A stretch of DNA of 40,645 bases from a virus, in IMG/VR virus record IMGVR_UViG_3300021957_000099, positions 1 through 40,645 of that record; one strand, given 5' to 3'. Both the position numbers and the translations under genes were made by a program. Every line of letters begins with the position of its first letter. The stretch's first letter is position 1. The notes beneath the pieces were generated by a model. The model was given only the letters and a program-made list of their open reading frames with translations, was not told the origin of the DNA and did not search any database. Of the stretch, positions 1 to 6,065 are shown one piece after another.

Positions 1-2391
1 AAGACTACTTACATTAATAAGTGCAACACGCATAGCAATACTACTTATGAATCTTTCCATTCCACTACACATTTCCAATGGCCAATGACGGTCTTCATAT
101 GTGATCTTAGAATAGATGTGCTTTCCATCCATTTCAAGATTCATACCAAAATCAACGATTTGAGAAAGAATATTATTAACTTCACTTTCAATACTTGGAA
201 TTGTTTTTGAAATTAACTCGTATGAAATACCATCACGTTTTACTGCATCAAGGTATAATTCGTATCCTCGTTTCTTTCTTTCATAATTTTTTGCTTCTTC
301 AATTGATGCAAGAACATCTCCGTGTTCTTTTTCTACAATTTTTACTTCACCAAACAAAGTTTGTAATTTGGCACTTTCTGTATTTGCTATTGAATTTACT
401 TTTAACAATTTATTTTGCAATTCATCTACTTCTATTTGAAGTTTTTGATTGTATTCAATTATATCTTTGCACTCGTAAAATTCTTTTATATTTTTATCAT
501 TTAATACTATATCCTTTTCAAGTGATTGAATCATACTTGATAGTGCCAAAACTTTAGAATCCGCTTCGTTTATTTCGTATACAAGTTGACTTGATTTGTT
601 TTTTAATTCATTTAATAATTCGTAGTTTTTTTCTACATCTTTATTATCATCAAGTATATTTGCTAAATCATTTTTTTGATTAACAAGATCATCTGCAGCT
701 GCTTTATCTTTATCTAATTCAATTTTTGTTTGCTCTGCACTTTCAATTAAGTTCTTTGAATTGTTTACGCAAAACTTACATTTTGGATCATATGCGTGAC
801 TATCATAATGCTTTAGTTTATCTAACTTTGCATTAACAGATGTTCTTAATACTGCCAAATCTTTATCTACTTTTGTTATTTCTTCACGAACTTTTAAAAC
901 ATAAACATAACTATCTTCAACCCCAACAAGATCAGACATTTTGCTTACACACATTTTCTTTTCGTTTGTAAGTTGTTTTTTTCTATCGGATTCAGACTCT
1001 CTGTTTTCGTTTGCGGTGCTCAGTTGTTCTTTTAAATTATTTTTTGTAAATTCAAGTTTATCTATATCAACCGCAGTTTCATTAAATGAACAAGTTTTAA
1101 ATAAGGAATTTTTATCGGCAAGTTCTTTGTTTAATCTTTTTTGCTCAAGTAGTGCTATGTTTGTTTTACTATCTTGCTCATTATATTGTTCATTTATTTT
1201 CTCAAGTTTTTCTTTTACTTCTGCTAATGTTTCATCAAAATCTTCACGATTAAAACGTTTTAATAAAGCATTAATTTCTTTAACATCTTCAGATGCAGTA
1301 GAATGTAATTGATCAAACGTATCAATGCCCATAAATTGAGCAAGTAAGTCTTTTCGTTCACTTTGACTTTTATCAATAAAAATAGCATTATTATTTTGTA
1401 AACTTAATGTTGTTAAAACAAAATCATCATAAGAACCAACATGGTCACGAATAATTGCATTAGTTCCTGCTCGTTGTTCTCCGTTTAATGAAACAGTTTG
1501 TCCATCTTCATCCAATTTCCAAAAATCAACAACAACAGTAACATCTCCATTCTTTTTTGTAGATGCAGTTCTTTCTATATAATAATTAGTTCCTGATATT
1601 TCAAAATTAAGATTACAATAAAATGATTCAGTTTGAGTGTTTAATACATGAGCAGCTTTAAACGCACGATCACATTTATCAAACAAACAAAAACTCAATG
1701 CACTCATAACACTGCTTTTACCACTTGCGTTAGATGCAAATAATCCCATAACACTTTTCATATTTGAAAAGTCTATTATATTTCCATCTCCATAACTGAA
1801 CATATTTCCGAACTCAAACTTCTTTGGTTTCCAAATACAATTGCGAAGAACTTCTTTTACAATCAGTTTGTCGTTTGTTTCTTTGTTAATATCAAGAGCA
1901 GTTTTTACTTGTTCATCATCAACAACAAAATTCCTACGAAGATAATCTTCTATTAAATCATTTTGTATTTGTATAGAAGATATATCACCGAAATCAAATT
2001 TATTATCACGATCAAACTTTTTTGCTTCAGATATAGCATCACATCGTGTTACATTTAAATCTGTTATACTTGTTTGTTTTCTGATTTCCGCAATAATTTC
2101 TTTTGTTTCTGTTGCAGTTGTGTTAAACACCTTTACACGAAGTCTTGCTTTTTTTGGAAGTTTACTAAGATCACTTACACACTTTCCGTCACGAACTTCT
2201 ATTGTATAATATCCGTAATCATTTACAACTTCGTGGTGCTCGTGTGTACGATTTGCTACATCCCACAATACATATCCATGTCCAAATGGTTTTTCTCCGT
2301 GGTTTTGTTGAATCATGCTACCAGAATAAACCACGACAGGTTTATTGGTGTTGTGTCTTTTTACTTTTATATAGTTTTCGTTATCTTCCAT
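1..2391 (-). CDS. 46: Mre11 C-terminal segment fused to Rad50/gp46-like ATPase (partial, 3' end outside window)
   Basis: My translation shows an open frame of 797 codons that runs off the left edge. Residues 1-170 are not Rad50. Residues 19-45 contain VVVYSGSMIQQNHGE and GHGYVLWDV, the strand and glycine-rich segment that normally follow the last metal motif of Mre11/SbcD/gp47. Rad50 begins near residue 190 (FGNMFSYGDGN), with a Walker A motif ASNASGKSS around 218-226, long charged coiled-coil arms, a zinc hook CKFC at 538-541, and an ABC signature CSGMERF at about 775-781. The Walker B part lies outside the window. In the known complex Rad50 clamps DNA and gates the Mre11 nuclease during recombination and end processing. 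The start is ATG at 2391, overlapping the stop of the glycosyltransferase gene by 11 bases; no clear Shine-Dalgarno is visible. Rad50 identity is near certain; the Mre11 tail is very likely. Confidence 0.93.
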   Translation of the reverse strand, partial: MEDNENYIKVKRHNTNKPVVVYSGSMIQQNHGEKPFGHGYVLWDVANRTHEHHEVVNDYGYYTIEVRDGKCVSDLSKLPKKARLRVKVFNTTATETKEIIAEIRKQTSITDLNVTRCDAISEAKKFDRDNKFDFGDISSIQIQNDLIEDYLRRNFVVDDEQVKTALDINKETNDKLIVKEVLRNCIWKPKKFEFGNMFSYGDGNIIDFSNMKSVMGLFASNASGKSSVMSALSFCLFDKCDRAFKAAHVLNTQTESFYCNLNFEISGTNYYIERTASTKKNGDVTVVVDFWKLDEDGQTVSLNGEQRAGTNAIIRDHVGSYDDFVLTTLSLQNNNAIFIDKSQSERKDLLAQFMGIDTFDQLHSTASEDVKEINALLKRFNREDFDETLAEVKEKLEKINEQYNEQDSKTNIALLEQKRLNKELADKNSLFKTCSFNETAVDIDKLEFTKNNLKEQLSTANENRESESDRKKQLTNEKKMCVSKMSDLVGVEDSYVYVLKVREEITKVDKDLAVLRTSVNAKLDKLKHYDSHAYDPKCKFCVNNSKNLIESAEQTKIELDKDKAAADDLVNQKNDLANILDDNKDVEKNYELLNELKNKSSQLVYEINEADSKVLALSSMIQSLEKDIVLNDKNIKEFYECKDIIEYNQKLQIEVDELQNKLLKVNSIANTESAKLQTLFGEVKIVEKEHGDVLASIEEAKNYERKKRGYELYLDAVKRDGISYELISKTIPSIESEVNNILSQIVDFGMNLEMDGKHIYSKITYEDRHWPLEMCSGMERFISSIAMRVALINVSSL

Positions 2392-3280
2392 TTGTCACAA
2401 TTTTTAAAATTTCGTTTCCAACTTCACGATCACTAAGATATGGATCTAGGTGTGTATGATTTCCATTTGGAAAATACTTACAAGGACCCAAAAACGGAGG
2501 AGTGTATTTTTTAGATTTATCTGTTCTAACTCCGTTTGGACCATAAGTGTAATGAATATAATCCGTGGTGATTATTGTAGGAGTTCCTAGTGCAGATGAT
2601 ATATTAGTAAGACACCCCTCGGGACCTATTACATAATCAGAGTTTTTAATTAAACTAGCAGTAAAACTAAATTTACTTGCCGAGTTTATACTAGGAAAGT
2701 TTTTTGATTCACGGGATTCAATTCCAATAGCAAATAACATTATATTATTATTTCCTTTTAGTGGATCAATTATTGTATGTGTATCTCTGTTGTTTATTTC
2801 ATTTCCAATAACAATTGAATCGTGTTCGTCTAATAGATAACTTTTCCTGTCCCAATCCATTACATAACAAATTTTTATTAAATCATTCGTCCAGTAATCT
2901 ATCTCAATCAATTCTTTCATACTAGATTTAATTGAGTAGTCACTTATTGAATTTGTAAAAAGTTCAAAGGTATCGTCGAAACTTTTTATTCCACACATTT
3001 GTTGATATTGTGATACAACGGAAGTAGATACATCTAAGTCGTGACTACTTTTATTTATATCAAAAATTTTGGTATAATCATCACCACTATCTTTATAGAA
3101 AACATTATCAATGTATGGATTATTATCTAATAGTTCAAGAGTTTGTAAATAATTAGAATCAAAATCAATTTGACATGAATGTTCCCACGGAGTTTCGTCT
3201 TTAAGTTTTTTTGCAATGCTACTTGCAAACAAAACATCTCCAATGTCAATATCTCTGCATCTTATTAAAAACTTAGTCAT
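2381..3280 (-). CDS. GT9-like (heptosyltransferase-fold) glycosyltransferase inserted in the gp47/gp46 operon
   Basis: A 299-residue protein. The N-terminus has the GT-B/GT9 acceptor-side signature IGDVLFASSIAKKLK at residues 13-27, followed by LLDNNPYIDNVF. The C-terminal donor-side signature is NSDYVIGPEGCLTNISSALG near residues 212-232; the usual His of this loop appears to be Asn. This resembles ADP-heptose:LPS heptosyltransferases and their phage homologues, so a sugar transfer role is likely, though the substrate is unknown. The frame is open to 3412, but ATG at 3280 is preferred: it begins at the conserved MTKFLIRCRD and overlaps the upstream stop by 8 bases, while the longer start would lie deep in the upstream gene. 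A TGGGA stretch lies upstream of the ATG. It sits exactly where the Mre11 gene is broken, which is odd for a glycosyltransferase. Confidence 0.8.
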   Translation of the reverse strand: MTKFLIRCRDIDIGDVLFASSIAKKLKDETPWEHSCQIDFDSNYLQTLELLDNNPYIDNVFYKDSGDDYTKIFDINKSSHDLDVSTSVVSQYQQMCGIKSFDDTFELFTNSISDYSIKSSMKELIEIDYWTNDLIKICYVMDWDRKSYLLDEHDSIVIGNEINNRDTHTIIDPLKGNNNIMLFAIGIESRESKNFPSINSASKFSFTASLIKNSDYVIGPEGCLTNISSALGTPTIITTDYIHYTYGPNGVRTDKSKKYTPPFLGPCKYFPNGNHTHLDPYLSDREVGNEILKIVTNGR

Positions 3281-3977
3281 TGCAAATGTCCCATCCATCA
3301 AGTTTATACTTATCAAGTTTACTTTCTGGTATAAATCTATGCTCAGTTTTATATTCTTGTAATACTTGATATTTGTGAATATCACCAAGCATAACAATAT
3401 CATATCCATCAAATTGAGGAAGTGTTAAATCTCCCCCCACTACAATATAACCAATATCTGTTGTACTTCGTCTGATTGCTCCATGATAAACTGCGATCTT
3501 AGTTTTAATTGACGGATCATCAATTTTATCTCCATTTAAATATTCAGTCGGTTCTTCAAATATACCAAATACACTTATTGCCACATCACCTATTTTGTAT
3601 ACACCGGTATCTTTTAAATAATATAAATTATCATCGTCCATCATGCTCATAATTGGAGATAATACATCAAGACGATCAGGATTATTTAAATTACAATCGT
3701 GGTTACCTGCAATTACAATAGTAGGATGTAGTTGAGAGCATCTACGAAGAAAGTTTGAAATTTGCTGAATAAGTTCGGGTGACATTTCCGTTTTGGCATG
3801 AGCAATATCCCCACCAATGAAAATAATAGCATTTTCGTAATTATCAGATTTTACTTGTTCGTAAAAATTGTCAAATACCGTTGTATATTCGGTGTGACGT
3901 TTTACATTGCGAATATGAATGTCTGCCAGATGATATACTTTTTCTACATTTTTTAAATTATTTTTTAATTCAAGCAT
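3273..3977 (-). CDS. 47: Mre11/SbcD/gp47-like nuclease, N-terminal segment only
   Basis: A 234-residue calcineurin-like phosphoesterase with the Mre11 metal motifs in order: ADIH (D19, H21), GGDIAH, AGNHD, YHGAI and LGDIHKYQVLQEY. All expected active-site motifs are visible. The protein then ends with about 20 unrelated residues (TEHRFIPESK to DICND) and stops. Full-length family members are about 330-400 residues and continue with a Y-x-GS strand, a glycine-rich loop and a capping domain; those are missing here and appear at the start of the Rad50-like gene at 2391. Known role: the nuclease partner of Rad50/gp46 in DNA end processing and recombination-dependent replication. The ATG at 3977 overlaps the primase stop by 13 bases. 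Either the two parts assemble in trans, or the gene is inactivated; the intact metal motifs favour the first. Confidence 0.9.
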   Translation of the reverse strand: MLELKNNLKNVEKVYHLADIHIRNVKRHTEYTTVFDNFYEQVKSDNYENAIIFIGGDIAHAKTEMSPELIQQISNFLRRCSQLHPTIVIAGNHDCNLNNPDRLDVLSPIMSMMDDDNLYYLKDTGVYKIGDVAISVFGIFEEPTEYLNGDKIDDPSIKTKIAVYHGAIRRSTTDIGYIVVGGDLTLPQFDGYDIVMLGDIHKYQVLQEYKTEHRFIPESKLDKYKLDGWDICND

Positions 3978-4891
3978 AATTTCTGTTGCATCAACTGACC
4001 AAAATCTAAAATGTCGGTTGAGTTGATTCTTTCTATAACCTTTTTAAAACCCAAGTCAGCGGCATCGTCTGATTCCATTTTGACTAATCTCACTTTGATG
4101 TTATCATTCATAAGTGATTCTGATAAATGCAATGCATTCTTAAACGCATCGTTATCCAACACAATGCTGACTTCTTTTACACCATGTTGAATTAGTCGCA
4201 TCTTTAATTTGTTTGGAATGTTCTTTCCAAGTAAAGCAATGGCATTTCTACGAATAGCCATTGCATCAAATACACCTTCGCACAAAATAAGTGGTTCAGA
4301 GAAATCAATTTGATTTTCAAATACAACCACATCTTTACTAACAGGAGGATTTTTGTATTTCAAATAAGCATTACCTGTAAAATCTCTTGCGAGGAAATAA
4401 TTTAATTTATTGTCAACATCATATGATGGAACAATGATTCTACCTGCATAATCTCCTTTGTCACAATAACCAATATCGTATCTTTCTATATCATAAGATT
4501 CAATTCCACGATTTTTTAAATACTTCATTGCTTTTGCATAAGAAAAATCCGTATGTGTTTCGGTCAATCTTTTATACTCATAAGGCAACGAAACATATTC
4601 TTCTTTTGTTTCATGTGTATGTGAACTCTTGGGAAGTTTTACAATACGAGATAATTCATCAAAATAGTTGCTTGGAACTTGCAACCTCTTGAATAACGAA
4701 AATATACTACGACCTTTAGCATTTGTATCAATCCAACTTTGCCACCGTTGCGTTGTAAGATTAACTGCCAACTTTGGTTTACGGTGATGAGAAAACGGAC
4801 ACACAAACATAGCCTCGTCTTTAGAAACGATTTTACCTTCACCCAACACCTTCTGCAACAAGGCAAGTAGTTTTTGCTCGGAAATCCCCAT
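3965..4891 (-). CDS. 61: DnaG-type DNA primase (gp61-like) with degenerate zinc ribbon
   Basis: A 308-residue primase. The N-terminal region (residues 29-70) matches the zinc-ribbon framework of phage primases: CPFSHHRKPKLAVNL, then TTQRWQSWIDTNAKG and SIFSLF. Only C31 remains of the four cysteines I expect; the other positions read Ser, Ser and Asp. A TOPRIM domain follows with the catalytic Glu in LCEGVFDA (E205) and the metal pair in VLDNDAF (D246, D248). The protein would make RNA primers with a replicative helicase on the lagging strand. Its ATG shares one base with the resolvase stop (TAATG), so the two genes are probably translationally coupled. TOPRIM residues are intact, so the protein is probably active in some form. 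Length is close to T4 gp61 (about 340 residues). Confidence 0.88.
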   Translation of the reverse strand: MGISEQKLLALLQKVLGEGKIVSKDEAMFVCPFSHHRKPKLAVNLTTQRWQSWIDTNAKGRSIFSLFKRLQVPSNYFDELSRIVKLPKSSHTHETKEEYVSLPYEYKRLTETHTDFSYAKAMKYLKNRGIESYDIERYDIGYCDKGDYAGRIIVPSYDVDNKLNYFLARDFTGNAYLKYKNPPVSKDVVVFENQIDFSEPLILCEGVFDAMAIRRNAIALLGKNIPNKLKMRLIQHGVKEVSIVLDNDAFKNALHLSESLMNDNIKVRLVKMESDDAADLGFKKVIERINSTDILDFGQLMQQKLCLN

Positions 4892-5421
4892 TAATTGTCA
4901 ATAGTATACCAATGATACAAAGATGCTACGGTTGCGTCTAACATATCATAGTTTCTTTTATCATAATTTTTTCTACTATTATAGACAATAAATTGATTTA
5001 AATCAATCTTTTTTTCAAGTTGTTCACGTACAAAAGTTTTACTATCAACTCCCTGTTCACGACTTTTTCCGAATACAGCCTTACGAAGAGAAGATACATT
5101 TACGTGCTCTACATCTAATTCATACAATGCTTCTATTACATAACTTATTACTGCGTTGCACTTTGCAAGTTTTACAATAGTTTGTTGACTTGTTCTTCCA
5201 CCACCGAATCCACTTAATGTGTCTTCTACGATAATTTTAGATGGATCAAGGTGAAGTTTATCAAGTTTATTAGCAACTTGGTGTGCTTTTTCTTTGATGT
5301 TCGTTTCTTTGCGAACATCTATATATCCAGCATGAGTTACTTTATTTTTAGAAGAGGATACACAATAACCTACTACAGTTGAACTGACATCCAATCCTAA
5401 ACAATAGGATTTATTTTGCAT
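4891..5421 (-). CDS. RuvC-like Holliday junction resolvase
   Basis: A 176-residue protein with the RNase H-fold layout of RuvC-family resolvases. The first acidic residue is in LGLDVSSTVVGY (residues 8-19), the second in IIVEDTLSGFGGG, then a basic NVSSLRKAVFGKSRE segment, and a final acidic pair in YDMLDATVAS near the C-terminus. Length fits RuvC (about 170). The expected role is cutting four-way junctions made by recombination-dependent replication before packaging. T4 itself uses the unrelated endonuclease VII (gp49), so this would be a functional substitute. It is the first gene of the replication/recombination operon. The ATG and its AGG lie in a small inverted repeat (5418-5437). A bacterial-type RuvC versus another phage RuvC clade cannot be decided by eye. 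Confidence 0.85.
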   Translation of the reverse strand: MQNKSYCLGLDVSSTVVGYCVSSSKNKVTHAGYIDVRKETNIKEKAHQVANKLDKLHLDPSKIIVEDTLSGFGGGRTSQQTIVKLAKCNAVISYVIEALYELDVEHVNVSSLRKAVFGKSREQGVDSKTFVREQLEKKIDLNQFIVYNSRKNYDKRNYDMLDATVASLYHWYTIDN

Positions 5422-5437
5422 AACCTATATGTTATGC
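5418..5437 (-). promoter_or_regulatory. Inverted repeat covering ribosome binding site and start codon of the RuvC-like gene
   Basis: A perfect 7-base inverted repeat (GCATAAC and GTTATGC) with a 6-base loop. On the coding strand the 3' arm contains the ATG at 5421 and the AGG of the likely Shine-Dalgarno lies at the loop/arm edge. In RNA this could hide the start. The arms are AT-rich and short, so the hairpin would be weak. Confidence 0.4.
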
Positions 5438-5471
5438 GTTCTAAAGAAAAAAAGCAAGTATTTAATTGGTT

Positions 5472-6011
5472 TTATCGTCCACCACCGACACCGCCGGCAC
5501 CAGAACCATCCGCACCACGGGAACCAGATGCTCCACCACGTGCTCCAAAGTTACCACCTACCATACCAGCAATAACGTTTCCATACTTCTTGATACCAGT
5601 AAGACCTTGGGTATACCAACTTGCATCACGAGACTTAATTAAGTCTTTACCAAAATCACTTTCACCGGAACGTGGTGCTCTGTAAGTATTGAACCCACCA
5701 AGGAATGATGTATCACCTTGTCTGAATCCACCTTCTGCTCCACCACCCGCAGCCATTGTACCTAAATCTTTTTGACCTTGTGACCCAAGACGAGTTGATA
5801 CATTACCACGTCCATAACCAAAAAACTTAACACCTTCAGAAATCTGTTTGTTCAAAGGTGGTGCTTTGGATGATGTAGGAACATTCGGAGCCATTCTACC
5901 TGTATAAACACTTCCTTCTCCGTTTTTATACAATTTGTTTAAATTTGCTTCAAGAGTCCATCTATGAGCTCCTGTTTGTTGTGTTGCACTTCTTGCTTGA
6001 TCTGTATCCAT
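5472..6011 (-). CDS. Glycine-rich small protein downstream of the giant fibre gene
   Basis: A 179-residue protein of unknown function. The first 60 residues are polar (MDTDQARSATQQTGAHRW), with no signal peptide or membrane segment. From residue 65 on it is rich in Gly, and the last 30 residues are nearly all Gly/Ala/Ser/Arg (GGNFGARGG ... GAGGVGGGR). GGAGAAAC lies 10 bases before the ATG, giving a good ribosome site, and a late-promoter-like TATGAATA lies 29 bases upstream. It follows the 3150-residue fibre gene after 54 bases, a place where T4-like phages often carry an adhesin or fibre assembly factor (gp38), and some gp38 adhesins also have glycine-rich motifs. This parallel is inference only; no sequence match is claimed. 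Confidence 0.7.
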   Translation of the reverse strand: MDTDQARSATQQTGAHRWTLEANLNKLYKNGEGSVYTGRMAPNVPTSSKAPPLNKQISEGVKFFGYGRGNVSTRLGSQGQKDLGTMAAGGGAEGGFRQGDTSFLGGFNTYRAPRSGESDFGKDLIKSRDASWYTQGLTGIKKYGNVIAGMVGGNFGARGGASGSRGADGSGAGGVGGGR

Positions 6012-6039
6012 TTTTAAGTTTCTCCAGTTATTTGGTTGT

Positions 6040-6047
6040 TATTCATA
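6040..6047 (-). promoter_or_regulatory. Late-promoter-like TATGAATA upstream of the glycine-rich gene
   Basis: It matches the T4 late consensus TATAAATA at 7 of 8 bases and lies 29 bases before the ATG at 6011, in a 54-base intergenic gap. Spacing agrees with the exact matches at 15545 and 17667. Confidence 0.4.
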
Positions 6048-6065
6048 AATATTAAGTAGTTTCCC

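Noticed and set aside
3052-3059. TATAAATA on the minus strand inside the glycosyltransferase gene
   Set aside because: Intragenic, without a suitably spaced start codon; probably chance in AT-rich DNA.
2381-3360. A group I/II intron or intein as the cause of the Mre11 break
   Set aside because: The glycosyltransferase gene fills the gap with overlaps at both ends, leaving no room for intron core structures. The pieces have their own stop and start, and no intein splicing motifs are visible.
3281-3412. Longer N-terminus of the glycosyltransferase frame (44 more residues)
   Set aside because: It lies wholly within the Mre11 N-terminal coding region in another frame, and the family-like sequence starts at the ATG at 3280.
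5416-5685. Plus-strand proline-rich frame of 89 codons
   Set aside because: It is the mirror of the glycine-rich C-terminus of the minus-strand gene at 5472-6011.
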